Source of the DNA: Prosapia bicincta
Taxonomy: Eukaryota; Arthropoda; Insecta; Hemiptera; Cercopidae
Reading direction: 5' to 3'
DNA: 64,000 nt
Assembly (NCBI GenBank): GCA_036971475.1
Contig: JBAIZL010000008.1
Location: 8,800,263-8,864,262 of the forward strand
The notes under the pieces are model-generated. The model had not been told where the DNA came from, did no database searches, and saw only the letters and a program-made list of their open reading frames with translations. How positions within the stretch are numbered: the first letter of the stretch is position 1; every line of letters begins with the position of its first letter. Positions 1-10,699 of this stretch are shown here, in pieces. Made by a program: the position numbers and the translations under genes.

Positions 1-287
1 ATATATATACACTGAACAACATAAAATATTGAACAATAATACATAGGACTACTATTTTTACGAAATCAAAGAGATATTTATTGTGAGTCGGTTGTGAAAC
101 TTAAAAAGGAAACTGGGCGCATAGCTGTTATATATCTAGCAGTACATAGGCTACATATTTTTTTAAAGTTTTATAAGGATATCACGATCTGTGTTTTGTT
201 ATTGGGTTAGTATTACTAAATTATGATGATTGTATAATTACTTTATTATAAAAATAATAATTTTCTACTTTGGGGCTATATATAACG

Positions 288-362
288 TGTGTGTGCGTGC
301 GTGCGTGCGTGCGTGTGTGCGAGCGAGTGAGTGAGTGAGTGAATGTGTGTGTCTGTGTGTGT
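288..362. repeat. GT-rich simple repeat
   Basis: Imperfect GT/GCGT/GAGT microsatellite upstream of the first recognised exon. No coding potential is claimed. Confidence 0.9.
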
Positions 363-546
363 AGCAGCAGTCTAGATTAGTAATAGAATGTTTAAATTTA
401 GCTTAAAGGAACAATTTGGTAAGGCAATGATAACCTCATTGGCTCATCGCAAAAAAAATCTACTACACTTACAATATCTAGGTAGCTCTTCAAGCGTGTA
501 CATATCAACTTGAAAGTTATTAATATAGTGTATCTGTTTATTCTAG

Positions 547-741
547 CCTCAGAATTTCCAGCAAGGATATGGCAATCCACGAAGGGAGAGTGAGTCTTCT
601 AACATTATTCCCCATTCAATGCCGACATGTTCTACGCCCAATCAGCAAAAAACTGAGGATTGCTTACTTTCGCCTTCTTCACAACGAAGTAGCTTCAATT
701 CTGTTGCTCGATCACAGATTGGAAATAATTTACACGGAGTG
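547..741 (+). CDS. Exon of uncharacterised gene, founder-like repeat exon
   Basis: This is a 65-codon open exon between an AG acceptor (TATTCTAG) and a GTAAGT donor, phase 0 at both ends. It is rich in Ser, Asn, Gln and Pro. Its C-terminal third (PSSQRSSFNSVA) aligns with the QRSGSVHSVASLN block of the four downstream exons at 1485, 2678, 7088 and 10472, so it is a diverged member of the same exon family. No domain, signal peptide or membrane segment is visible and I do not recognise the protein. An alternative acceptor six bases downstream (CCTCAG) would keep the frame. Earlier exons probably lie left of the window. Confidence 0.6.
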
Positions 742-1484
742 GTAAGTCAATTTATAAATCTACGCCGTGACAATTTAGAGGAGAATTTCTGCTAAGATTT
801 TTTTTTTAACGAAGAATTGTAAAAACATTGCAATAATAATTCTATTGTAAACAAATTCGAAGACCATAAGTAATAAAGAAATTTGAGTAACTAAGGGAAA
901 ACTGTAAACTTGCTTGCTGAAGCGTTTCGATACAATCGTTTCATTGACAGAAGCAAAATCGCTACAGTTTTTTCCTTAGTTACTCAAATAAATTACTATG
1001 ATTTATTCAGTGAATCCATGATGATTACAACAAGAAACCTTTCTATCGATAGGTTTACTGTCAAATACAGTTTTTTGCAAATATTGCATTACTTTGGATA
1101 GGATATAACTTGTATGTGAACCTACGGCATCTCATCTCACTTTAAAACAGAACTACAGCTTTCTTATTATAAATTTACTATCATATGTTCTGAGTCATAC
1201 CTGGACGTTAGTGACCAAAAATATTTGGGGAAATAGCTATTTGATTTATACAATTCAGAATCTTACAAAATCTAGCTTACAAGTATTTGCCTGATTCATT
1301 TTTAAACATTTTTAATTTCTTTATACAAATAATTTCCATCCCATCTAAATAAAGTAAAACTCATATTGACTTATTTACTTAATAATTCGTCAGAATTTAC
1401 GCCCATTCGATGCGTTTAGAAAATTATCCACATCTTTGTAATGATTTTAAGCAAAATTTAATTACACATAATTCTTTATTTCAG

Positions 1485-1649
1485 CCTCGACAAGTAAATG
1501 AGAACTCAATTGCCGCATCTGGTGAAAACATAATGGGACCCCCCCAATACATTCCAATTTCTCAAAGCAGTAATACTCAAACGCCATCTTTCCAAAGGTC
1601 TGGAAGCGTTCACTCTGTGGCTAGCCTAAACAACAAATTTGCTACACAA
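1485..1649 (+). CDS. Repeat exon 1 of uncharacterised gene
   Basis: This 55-codon exon is bounded by TTTATTTCAG and GTAAGTAATT, phase 0-0. It encodes a polar, low-complexity peptide starting PRQVNENSIAASGEN and ending in the block QRSGSVHSVASLN. The exons at 2678, 7088 and 10472 are close relatives, and the flanking introns are also similar, so whole intron-exon units were duplicated. Synonymous and conservative differences dominate and none of the four copies has a stop, which favours real coding exons. Function is unknown; a disordered linker or interaction segment is a reasonable guess from composition only. Confidence 0.72.
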
Positions 1650-2159
1650 GTAAGTAATTATTTAAAGGAATACCTCATCATTAGATATTGTATTATTTGG
1701 TTTCATCTTCACGTGAGTTACTAATTTTCCACTAAAAACACTTGAACATATATTAGTATGTCACACGTGTCTGTATCATCAGTTACGTTTTTGAAGGGAA
1801 AACGTTTCAGCAAAGCCAACAAAATGTATTGGACGGTCATATATAATCAAATGACGTCATTATAACTTTAGTCAGTTAAATTCTATTATTTTACGCTATG
1901 AGTCATCTGAACTTGAATTAAATGATATCTTATGATTTATTACATTGTAATACATTATGTAGCCTAAAACAACTGTTTCAACACGTAAGTCATGTTACAT
2001 TAATTATGGAATATTGTTAAGGGAAAAGGTTACTATGCAACAATTGTTAACAGTTACTAAGTATATCAATTTATTAATTATTGATAAATTTCAATACAAA
2101 TAATTTAATATGACGATAATAAGCTACGTATTTTTAATTCAATTTTGAAGTGAAAATAT

Positions 2160-2420
2160 TCTTAGGTCCGTCTGATAACAACTAGTTAGGTAATTTCTCA
2201 TCACCCAAAATTATTGTCTCAATTCAAATTGTCTGTAGACGTGGTTATAAAAATTCTCACTTCTGTCGACACGCCACTGAGTCAAACAATCTACAAATTT
2301 TGTGAAAGCCCGTATCGTTAGGTGTTACTATAATTCAGGAAATTACAAAATCTGGTTTACAACAATTTTACCTGATTTATTTTTAAACACTTTAAATTTC
2401 TTTATACAAATAAATTTCAT
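2160..2420 (+). repeat. Duplicated intron segment preceding repeat exons
   Basis: This intron block contains a shared string near AATTCAGGAAATTACAAAATC and TTTCTTTATACAAATA. It recurs at about 1230-1345, 3260-3530, 6790-6930 and 10015-10275. Each copy except that at 3260 is followed by a repeat exon 250-350 bases later, showing that the duplicated unit includes intron as well as exon. Confidence 0.75.
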
Positions 2421-2517
2421 CCAATTCTAAATACACTAAAACTCATACCGCCCAAGCGTGAGCCATAAGTTGGTATATTTGCAATGTACTACCATCTTCA
2501 AGAATTCAAATTCTGAT

Positions 2518-2519
<2 letters not shown>

Positions 2520-2573
<54 letters not shown>
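2520..2573. repeat. (TA)n microsatellite
   Basis: Pure TA run inside the intron between the repeat exons at 1485 and 2678. Confidence 0.97.
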
Positions 2574-2575
<2 letters not shown>

Positions 2576-2677
2576 TTAAAAAGGTTTTATTACACCCATT
2601 CGATACTCTTAGAAAACTGTGCACTTATTAACCAAGAATCTAAGCAAAATTTGATTACATTTAATTTTCGATTTCAG

Positions 2678-2857
2678 CCTCCAGCTCCCCGTCAAGTAAA
2701 TGAGAGTTCCATCACCGCGTTTGGTGAAAACACAATGCGACCACCCTATTACGCTAGTAATTCTCGAAGCAGTACTACTCAAACGCCAACGCCGTCTTCC
2801 CAAAGGTTTGGAAGCGTTCACTCTGTAGCTAGCCTAAACAGCAACTTTGCTACACCA
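2678..2857 (+). CDS. Repeat exon 2 of uncharacterised gene
   Basis: This 60-codon phase 0-0 exon lies between TTTCAG and GTAAGT. It is the longest of the repeat exons and begins PPAPRQVNESSITAFGEN. It carries an extra TPTP-type stretch before the conserved QRFGSVHSVASLN block. The last codon is CCA rather than the CAA seen in other copies. Downstream intron sequence matches that after the exon at 1485. Function unknown. Confidence 0.72.
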
Positions 2858-3259
2858 GTAAGTAATTATTTAAAGGAATGTTTCATCATTAGATATTGTA
2901 TTATTTGTTTCCATCTTCACTTGAGCTACTATTTTTTCACTAAAACAATGGAACCTGTATTATCACTTACTTTTTCCAGCGACGCATACACAAACTTATT
3001 GCATGGACATGAACATACAATCACCCGTCAGTATAATTTCCATATATTAATATATCAGCTGATATAATGTTATAGCCTAAAACGACTTTTTTTCACGTAG
3101 GTATGCAACATTATTTATTGAACATTGTTAAGAGAAAAGGTTATTAACCTATAGCTTTAAACACTAAGTGTATTTATTTATTGAAAATTTTGATAAATCG
3201 CAATACGAATAATTAAAAAAAAGATAATATTAGGTTATGTATTTTTAAGCCAACTTCTT

Positions 3260-3600
3260 AAATAAAAAAATTCCTAAGGCCGTCTAATAACAAATGTTTA
3301 GCTAATTTCTCGTTACGCAAAAATAAATGTTTTCTCAATTCAATATGTTTGTAGATGTGTCTATAAAAGCTCTCATTTTTATCAATCCTCCGAATTACAC
3401 AACATAATTTTTTTATTGTGGTTTGTGGATGACCGTTTCGAGAGATGTTACCTACAATTCAGGACATTAAAAAAACCGGCTTAGAAAAATTTTCACCTGA
3501 TATATTTTATTACATTTTTAATATCATTAAATAAAATATTACTCTTCCAAAAATTCTGATTCTAAATAAAATAAAACTCATTATTTTAAGTCATCTTAAA
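3260..3600 (+). repeat. Exon-less remnant of the duplicated intron-exon unit
   Basis: The upstream half of the duplication unit is present up to 'AAATAAAATAAAACTCAT', but where the exon should follow the sequence switches at about 3600 into foldback-repeat DNA. This looks like a fifth unit whose exon was lost or replaced. Confidence 0.55.
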
Positions 3601-3763
3601 AAAATACAATTATCTCTAGCAAACGTCACAGGCGCCATCTTAAATGACGCAGTTCCAATGTCTCGAAACAGTTCCCCCCACCAAGTTACTCATGTTCCCC
3701 CACTAATCCACGCCCTTCCCATACGCCGACGTACTCGTATTTTCAAGATAATCAACCTATTTC

Positions 3764-4022
3764 ACTTTCACCGGTGCAGGTATTCAAATCTAACAGATCT
3801 TTTGTTGAACAGTTTTTTATAACTAAAACCGTCACACAAATTAACAATGTACATAACATATCAGTAAATAGCAGTGTATCTATTGTTATATATTTTTAAT
3901 CCAACGCTTCACGCAAGGTACTGACAAACATCTAAAGAATCAGTTTCGGCTATTTTGAAATTTAGATTTTTAAATAGACACATCCATCTTGATCAAAGCG
4001 CTATAATCGGTGTTCTACGTCA
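3764..4022. repeat. Left arm of large imperfect inverted repeat
   Basis: This arm runs from CTTTCACCGGTG through AATCCAACGCTTCACG to the motif AAAGCGCTATAATCGGTGTT. It pairs with 4258-4519, with about 235 bases between the arms. The spacer contains rearranged pieces of the same family (CAAACGTCACA, CCACGCCCTTCC). No transposase is seen. Confidence 0.8.
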
Positions 4023-4257
4023 TAAAATACATGGCCGCCTTTTTGAAACAGTGTTGATTATCTTGAGATGATGATTACCTCTAGCGACCTCACAAAAAAC
4101 TTCGGCCATAGGAAGGGCGTGGCTTGGTGGGGGAACGGGTGTGACTTGGTGGGAGGAAATGTTTCGATCCAGGGGAACTGCTTCATTCAAGAGGGCGGCT
4201 GTGACGTTTGTAAGAGATAATTGTATTTTTTCAAGATTGCCGACGTTTTGTCTCTAG

Positions 4258-4519
4258 TGTAACACCCGTTATAGCGCTTTGATCAAGATGGATGTGTCTA
4301 TTTGAAAATCTAAATTTCAAAATAACCGAAACTGATTCTTCAGATGTTTTTTAGTACCTTCAAGTGAAGCGTTGGATTATCAATATATTAACGATAGATA
4401 CAATGCTATTTACTAATATGGTATGTACATTGTTATTTTTTGTGACTGTTTTAATTGTAAAAAACTGTACAACAAAAGATCTGTTAGATTTGAATTCATC
4501 CACCGGTAAAAGTAAAATA
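4258..4519. repeat. Right arm of large imperfect inverted repeat
   Basis: Reverse complement of 3764-4022 with scattered changes. It includes AAGCGTTGGATT and ends near CATCCACCGGTAAAAG. The short plus-strand ORF across it is a by-product of the repeat. Confidence 0.8.
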
Positions 4520-4618
4520 GTAGAACGTTGTAAAGAAGAAAATCTTAATTTTGTTTAAAATTATTTAAACGAGTTAATACATTTTACTATTTATTAGGAA
4601 TATACTGTGGTTGAATTT

Positions 4619-5147
4619 AATAATAAATACACAAAAACCTCTTAACCACAAACTTTCTTTAATTTACCCTAATGTACATTTCAGTTACAAAGTAACCATC
4701 CCCAGAGGGATAACATACAAAGACTGATTAACGCTAGAAAAATACCTTATTTATAATCCACAGAACTAGTCACTCCCACTCCGACCGCCGCGGCCCCACC
4801 TGTTAAACAAGGCGTTTTTTTTTTATATTAAATTTTGTGTTGGTTATAATTTCAAAAAAAAAATTTTAATTATGTTTTTATTGTATTTTTAATTTATTTT
4901 TAGTAAGTTGACGTTAGATATCTTGCTTTCACTCGATGGGCGTGGCTACGCCTTGTTTAACAGGTGGGGCCGCGGCGGTCGGAGTGGGAGTGACTAGTTC
5001 TGTAGATTATAAATAAGGTATTTTTCTAGCGTTAATCAGTCTTTGTATGTTATCTCTCTGAGGATGGTTACTTTGTAACTGAAATGTACATTAGGGTAAA
5101 TTAAAGAAAGTTTGTGGTTAAGAGGTTTTTGTGTATTTATTATTAAT
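4619..5147. mobile_element. Foldback element with GC-rich inner arms
   Basis: Two nearly perfect arms of about 195 bases (about 4619-4813 and 4951-5147) surround an AT-rich loop of about 137 bases. The arms run from AATACACAAAAACCTCTTAA at the outer end to GGGGCCGCGGCGGTCGG near the loop, far above the local GC content. The right arm contains the hairpin CTGAGGAT, GTTAC, TTT, GTAAC, TGAAA at 5058-5085. No ORF is present, so it would be non-autonomous. Confidence 0.85.
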
Positions 5148-5189
5148 ACATTTTATTAAATATTATTAATATCATTGTTAATATATTAT

Positions 5190-5500
5190 TAATCCAACGC
5201 TTCACGCAAGGTACTGACAAACATCTGAAGAATCAGTTTCGGCCATTTTGAAATTTAGATTTTGAAATAGACACAGCCATCTTAATCAAAGCGCTATAAT
5301 CGGTGTTCTACTTTATAAAAAAATGGTCATTTTGATACAGTGTTGCTTATCTTGAAAATACGAGTATCTCAGGTGAACGTCACAAAAAACAATCTTGAAA
5401 AAATACAAATAATTCTTGCAAACGTCACAGTCGGAATTTTGAATGACGCAGTTCCCCTGTCTCTTAATAGTTCCTCCCACCAAGCCACGCCTGTTCCCCC
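5190..5500. repeat. Direct copy of the 3.9-kb repeat family
   Basis: Begins AATCCAACGCTTCACGCAAG as at 3899 and continues in the same order through GCGCTATAATCGGTGTTCTA, AATACGAGTATCTCAG and GCAAACGTCACAG. It gives the undisrupted order of a sequence that is scrambled at 3600-4250. Confidence 0.75.
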
Positions 5501-5640
5501 CAACAAGTCACGCCTGTTCTCTCTACCAAGCCACGTCCTTCCCCTCATCCCCCAAGCAATGCCCACCCTTATTACCCCTTCCAAGCTACGCCCATTTGCC
5601 ACTCCCCCGAAGATAGCGCACCTAAGCCACGCCCCCGGAG
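5480..5640. repeat. Short C-rich degenerate repeat (ACCAAGCCACGCC type)
   Basis: Irregularly spaced, repeated 'CCAAGCCACGCC' phrases of about 20-25 bases. The overlapping ORFs on both strands (around 5340-5689) follow from this repeat and have no other support. Confidence 0.55.
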
Positions 5641-5659
5641 ATATACGCAGACTACTTCT

Positions 5660-6780
5660 ACTGGAATATTTTGGCCTATGACACAACATTTATATTGATA
5701 ATTATTTGCTATAAGGACTTTATCTGTGTTATGGATGAATATGTTTTAATATGAATATAAATTTATAGAGAAATTTTAACTCAAAGGAACAACTTTGGTA
5801 ATTTTATAGTAATAGGAAAACAGTTTTAAAAGAATACATTTTGGATTTTGACACAAAAATGTATTAATTGTATTTAATTTGTACGGTATGACGAATGACA
5901 ATTTTTCACTAACCTGATTGAATAATTGTATTTCAAAAGGGAGCAAACATTTTAAAAAATATAATTTTTTTAACCTGAATTAATTGATACTTGTATTTCT
6001 TAGTGGGGATAATAATTTCAATAACTGTAATCATAAATAGTAAGATAAATTGTTGTATGAATTTTATAGGAAGTAAAATATTGATAAAGCTAAGTAATAA
6101 TGAATTCAGGGAAGTAAATCAAAATAAGTTAGGATAGTAAAGTGATAACTCTGCAGAATACATTCATCAGTTTCTATAAATGTAACAAATAGGTTCGAGA
6201 TATATGGAATAAACAAGGAATGTTTAAGTCAATAGGGGATTGATTAGGGCATTAAAATAATAAATTAAAATAGAAAGTTTGTTTGTTTTAATTAGTTTTA
6301 AAATGTAAATTTAAATCCAATTAATAATTATTGTATGTAAATAGAACGTTATACCCACACCAGTACTTTCAACCAAATTATAAATTATTTTTAAAATTAG
6401 ATACAACATTTTTGTAAATATTATTTTCTACAGACCAGTTATTTTTCTTTCATATAAAGTAAGATTCACTAGTGTCTAACATTAAAATAGTCTAAGTAAA
6501 AAATGTCTCTTAAAGAATCTGTGACCGCAGTAAAAGCCTAACGGGCTTATAGATGTCTCATTGGTTTTATTATTAATTCAAGAGTTGGTTCTTCTGATAG
6601 ATTTATTTTTTGAGATACAGATTTCAAACCAGAGTTCGAACTCGAGAAATAAAACATTACTTTAAAACAGATGAGGTATGGTGCAACATCAGAGAGTGGG
6701 AGGTAGTAGATGAGTTGGCCGGAGGTGAGCAGAGAAGGTAATTGCAGGTAAGGATAGAAAGGTCTGTAGCAGTACGTTCT
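5660..6780. other. AT-rich intron, no recognisable feature
   Basis: No exon-like ORF with splice sites, no tandem repeat and no recognised element. A purine-rich stretch at about 6665-6770 (GAGAGTGGGAGGTAGTAG) is compositionally different but unexplained. Confidence 0.5.
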
Positions 6781-7087
6781 TAATCATAGTTGGGCGATAG
6801 TGACCAAAACTATTTGGAACTACTACAATTCAGGACCTGACATAATCTGGACTTCAATAGTTTTACCTGATTCATTTTAAAAATCATTTTAAATTTCTTT
6901 ATACAAAAAATTCTTATCTAATAATACTGATTCTGAATAGAGTAATACAAACTCATTCCATAAAAACATGAATACCTATATGTTCCTTTTTTAAAATGTT
7001 TTACACACCCACTCAATGCTTTTGGAACTTTCCACTTCTTTATAAGGAATTCAAGCAAAATTAACTACATTTAATTTTTTATTTCAG

Positions 7088-7252
7088 CCTCCAGCTTCCC
7101 GTCAAGTAAATGAGAACTCAATCACCGTGTTTGGTGAAAACACAATGGGACCTAATTCTCAAATCAGTAATCCTCAAACACCTATGTCGCCTATTCAAAG
7201 GTCTGAAAGCGTTCATTCTCAAACTAATCTAAGCAGCAACTTTTCTACACAA
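7088..7252 (+). CDS. Repeat exon 3 of uncharacterised gene
   Basis: This 55-codon phase 0-0 exon sits between TTTATTTCAG and GTAAGTAATT. It opens PPASRQVNENSITVFGEN, almost identical to the exon at 2678. The middle is shorter, and the C-terminal block is changed to QRSESVHSQTNLSSNF. It is the most diverged of the four close copies but still fully open. Function unknown. Confidence 0.7.
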
Positions 7253-7524
7253 GTAAGTAATTATTTAAAGGAATATGTCATCATTAGATATTGTATTATT
7301 TGTTCCCATCTTCACTTGAGCTACTAGTTTTTCACTAAAAGCCCTTGTAAATTAGCACTTAATTTTTTGAAATGAAAACGTTTACTGCGACGACTACAAA
7401 AACTTATTTGATGGACATAAATACAATTTTACGTTAGTAGAATTTCCGTCAGATTAATAGCGTCATTATAGATTCCATCAGGTTACGCTATGAGTCACCT
7501 CAAAGTGAATTAAATGATAGGCCT

Positions 7525-7525
7525 A

Positions 7526-7592
<67 letters not shown>
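7525..7592. repeat. (TA)n microsatellite beside a PLE fragment
   Basis: Pure TA run directly left of a PLE-related block (7600-8260), which is itself closed on the right by another TA run. Confidence 0.97.
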
Positions 7593-7595
<3 letters not shown>

Positions 7596-7668
7596 CGTTT
7601 TCTTGTTTAATAATTTAAAACAACATAGGTTATTCAAATACAAGAATATTTATTATTTTATATCCAAA

Positions 7669-7703
7669 GCTTTTCGTTGGCAAACAGTACCAACATCATC
7701 AGG
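7669..7703 (-). other. Hammerhead-like PLE tail hairpin
   Basis: On the minus strand it reads CTGATGAT, stem GTTGG, loop TACTGTTTG, stem CCAAC, GAAAAGC. CTGATGA and GAAA match the two halves of the hammerhead catalytic core, but there is one extra T between CTGATGA and the stem. It lies 3' of the GIY-YIG reading frame on the same strand. Confidence 0.5.
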
Positions 7704-7793
7704 AATGAAAATTACAATAATGTAAGCTATAGGCCTAAAACATATGTTTAATTAGAAATAGAATTGTTGCTAAATTTATACAAATTGCCAAAT

Positions 7794-8144
7794 TTATTTT
7801 GTTGCTGTAACATTATAGACATTGAATATAGTATCAAATTTAGAATGTATTTGTATTTGTTCTTTTATTAATTTGTTATTATTATTGTGTTTATATATTT
7901 CGAATGCTTCATATATATTCATTCTTAATCCCTTATTAATTTCTTTTATAAGTCTCATATTTTCTATATTTGGAAATTGGTGCTTATTATTAATACAATG
8001 ATTAGCGAAATTTGATTTTTATATTTCTGGATTAATATAGGCATTTAAATGTTCTTTATATCTTTCTTTTAATTTTTTCTTGGTTTGACCTATATAAGCT
8101 TTTTTACAATTTTCGCATTCTAATTTATAAACACCACCTTTTTT
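7794..8144 (-). pseudogene. PLE GIY-YIG endonuclease fragment
   Basis: Reading the minus strand from 8144 gives a GIY-YIG nuclease-like start (GGVYKLECENCKKAYIGQT). It continues with the helix KERYKEHL and ends at a TAA at 7794-7796. The GIY-type strand (GVYKL), YIG and the following basic region are clear. One in-frame stop lies at 8019-8021. Only the C-terminal endonuclease of a PLE is present, with no RT. It is a dead 5'-truncated copy in an intron of the repeat-exon gene, on the opposite strand. Confidence 0.75.
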
Positions 8145-8185
8145 CCAAATTTATATATAATTTCCACACCTAATTTATAAATAAT

Positions 8186-8251
8186 CCACCAAGGTAAAAT
8201 TATTGCACTTAATGGTGGATAAAATTCTTACAATAGTAATATATTAACTTC

Positions 8252-8254
<3 letters not shown>
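8186..8254 (+). mobile_element. PLE 3' tail fragment
   Basis: AAGGTAAAATTATTGCACTTA through TAATATATTAACTTCAT is almost identical to the 3' tails at about 58880-58945 and 61500-61563. It runs directly into a (TA)n tract at its 3' side, as the 61.6-kb copy does. Confidence 0.75.

Positions 8255-8309
<55 letters not shown>
8252..8309. repeat. (TA)n microsatellite after PLE tail
   Basis: TA run with one TG interruption immediately after the PLE tail. Confidence 0.95.
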
Positions 8310-8312
<3 letters not shown>

Positions 8313-8402
8313 TTCATATATCATCTGATTTTATGTTATACTTTGTAACAAAACAACTTTCTTAAATGTAGATTATATTACATATTCTTTGTATAATGTA
8401 TA

Positions 8403-8610
8403 TTTGAATTCAATCTTCACTCTAGCTACTAGTTTTACACAAAACCATTTGAACGTATATTAGTCTGTCACACCTGCATATAGTAGCACTTTTACTTTGA
8501 TTATTGTGAACGGATTTTTTGTGAGATGTTATGGTTTGAGTTGACAATGGGACTCATTGCCCGATGTAAGTGCTACTACAAGCAGGTGTAAATTCTAATA
8601 TTGTGTTAGT
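8403..8610. mobile_element. Degenerate CCGTTTCGGG foldback element
   Basis: Contains CTAGCTACTAGTTTTACAC, TATAGTAGCACTT and the inverted GTAAGTGCTACTA about 100 bases later. It matches the order of the well-preserved copies at 31.5, 32.9 and 46.3 kb, but the central GGCCGTTTCGGG is decayed. Confidence 0.6.
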
Positions 8611-9037
8611 TTATAATACGATATTTATACCACAATATTTGTATTTTAAATGAAATTGATTTATTTAATTCAATATATAAACTAACTTATCCAAATCGTT
8701 TTGAATTGGTGAATAATATTTATAATAATGTATAAAAAATCAACTTGCTAAGTCGGTCTATTGATTTTCACTGAACAAAATTTAATTTCTCTAAATTTAC
8801 TAACTTCCAACTAAAACTAATGTCATATAAATCAAGTTTTTTATAATTCACTATTGATCATTACTTATACTTGACTATTTAATCATTTTATCAGGCTGTG
8901 TTAATGCCATATCGACTTCTTAATGGGTTGCGTGTTTTATTTTATAAATCAAATTAACAAGTTATAATTCTGTTGGTAGTGGCGGGATGGTGATGCACAC
9001 GAGGCTTTGGTTTAATATAAGTCCAATTAGCATATTT

Positions 9038-9340
9038 GTTGATTCCATTTTCACATGAACTGCTAGTTTTCACAAAAACACTTGTAAATATTTTACATAC
9101 TTGCCTATAGTAGCACTTACTTATATTTGTTAAGGTCGGACGTTTCGGGAGATGTGTTAGGATAGGGTGTTAGGGTGAGAGTGTGATATTATGTTCACAA
9201 AGTACACCCACACCCCCACCATAATATTCCACCCCCACCCTAACCAACGACAACCTTGAGATCAGTTACTGTCTGAGTTGACAAGGGACACATCTCCCGA
9301 AACGGCCGTCCTCGACAAATATAAGTAAGTCAAATTAGGA
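9038..9340. mobile_element. CCGTTTCGGG foldback element with C-rich insert
   Basis: Left arm: TGATTCCATTTTCACATGAA, TATAGTAGCACTTACTTAT, GGTCGGACGTTTCGGGAGAT. The right inner arm is AGGGACACATCTCCCGAAAC, GGCCGTCC. Between the arms are CACCCCCACC-rich stretches and a short inverted GTTAGGG/CCCTAAC. No ORF. Confidence 0.7.
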
Positions 9341-9534
9341 TTTAAATAAGTTCAATGAAACGTAAAGACAATCGGTTTAACATATTTTAATTCTTAGAGA
9401 TGTTTGATGTACAACCCCCCCCCCCTCTCCAACAATAACTGATATTGGCGAGCAGTAGACTGCAACTAACGAGCACAGAGAGATCGTGATGAGGACAAAA
9501 CGGGAAGGTGCTTCAATAAAGACAGGAATGGAGG

Positions 9535-9650
9535 CGTCTCTGGAGCTGTTTCAAGCGGAAGCTACAGTAGTTGGACTGCTAACCACGATCTTAGCTTAGG
9601 TGGGGATAGACATGATATTAAATAGTGAACAGATAAATTGGAATAACGCC
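9535..9650. repeat. Dispersed repeat (also at 13.7 kb)
   Basis: TTTCAAGCGGAAGCTACAGT through ATATTAAATAGTGAAC recurs at about 13718-13815 with roughly 80 percent identity by eye. Its identity is unknown. Confidence 0.6.
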
Positions 9651-10471
9651 TAGACAAACTTATTGGATGAACATAAACATAAAATTTCGCGTCATTTTAT
9701 TTTTTGTCAGATTATTAGCGTTAAAATAAGTTCCATCAGAGTACGCAATTGGTCACCTTAGAATTAAATTAATGATAATATATAATTTCATACATCTGCT
9801 GATTTTATGTTATACGTTATATTGTAAAACAAGTATTTTAACCCGTAAGTTTTGTAACATAATTTATTGAAAATTGTTAAAGAAAAAGGTTATTATTCAT
9901 TAGTTTTTAACAGCTAGTAAGTATTTTAATTCATTTAAATTTTTATAAACCTGAATACAAATAACTCAATATAATAACTTACATATTTGTAATGCAGTTC
10001 AATGAAAACATTCTTAGGTAGTTTCTCATTGTCCAAAATGAGATGTTTTTCTTAATTCAAAATATTTATAGACTTAGCTAAAAACGTTTTCACTTCTGTC
10101 GACAATCCTCCAAGTGCCACGCCCTAATTTTCTAATTAGGTTTTGTGGACTCCCGTTTTATTAGGTGTTTCTACAATTCAGGAAATTACAAAATCTGGTT
10201 TACAATAATTTTACCTGATATATTTTTTTAACATTTTAAATTTCTTTATACAAATCATTTTCATTCGATTCTAAATAAAGTAAAACTCATTCCGTTAAAT
10301 CGTGATAACCCTAAGCTGCTATATACGTATTGTACTGCGATCTTCAATACTCAATTCCTGACTTATTTCCTTTTAAAGATTTTTTACAGCCAATCGATGC
10401 TCTTAGAAAACTGTGCACATTTTTATAAGTAATTTGAGCAAAATTTAATTACATTTAATTCTTTATTTCAG

Positions 10472-10642
10472 CTGCGACAGTTAAATGAGGACTCAATCAC
10501 CGCGTCTGGTGAAAACACAGTGCGGCCACCTCGCTACAGTGATATTTCTGAAAGGAGTACTACTCAAACGCTAAATCCGTCTTCCCAAAGGTCTGGAAGC
10601 GTTCACTCTGTAGCTAGCCTAAACAGCAACTTTGCTACACAA
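10472..10642 (+). CDS. Repeat exon 4 of uncharacterised gene
   Basis: This 57-codon phase 0-0 exon sits between CTTTATTTCAG and GTAAGTAATT. It starts LRQLNEDSITASGEN and ends with SQRSGSVHSVASLNSNF, identical in that block to the exon at 2678 apart from one Phe. It is preceded by the conserved intron segment at 10015-10275. It is the last recognisable member of the repeat-exon block. Function unknown. Confidence 0.72.
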
Positions 10643-10699
10643 GTAAGTAATTATTTAAAGGAATGCCTCATCTTTATATATTGTATTATTTTATTTTTC

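Noticed and set aside
3646..3780. Pro/Ser-rich open frame ending at CAG|GTATTC, resembling a repeat exon
   Set aside because: The DNA is repeat-derived: pieces recur inverted at 4040-4210 and directly at 5340-5500. No acceptor fits the phase.
5340..5689. 113-codon plus and 106-codon minus ORFs
   Set aside because: Both lie in the C-rich CCAAGCCACGCC repeat and the 3.9-kb repeat family. Open frames on both strands reflect composition.
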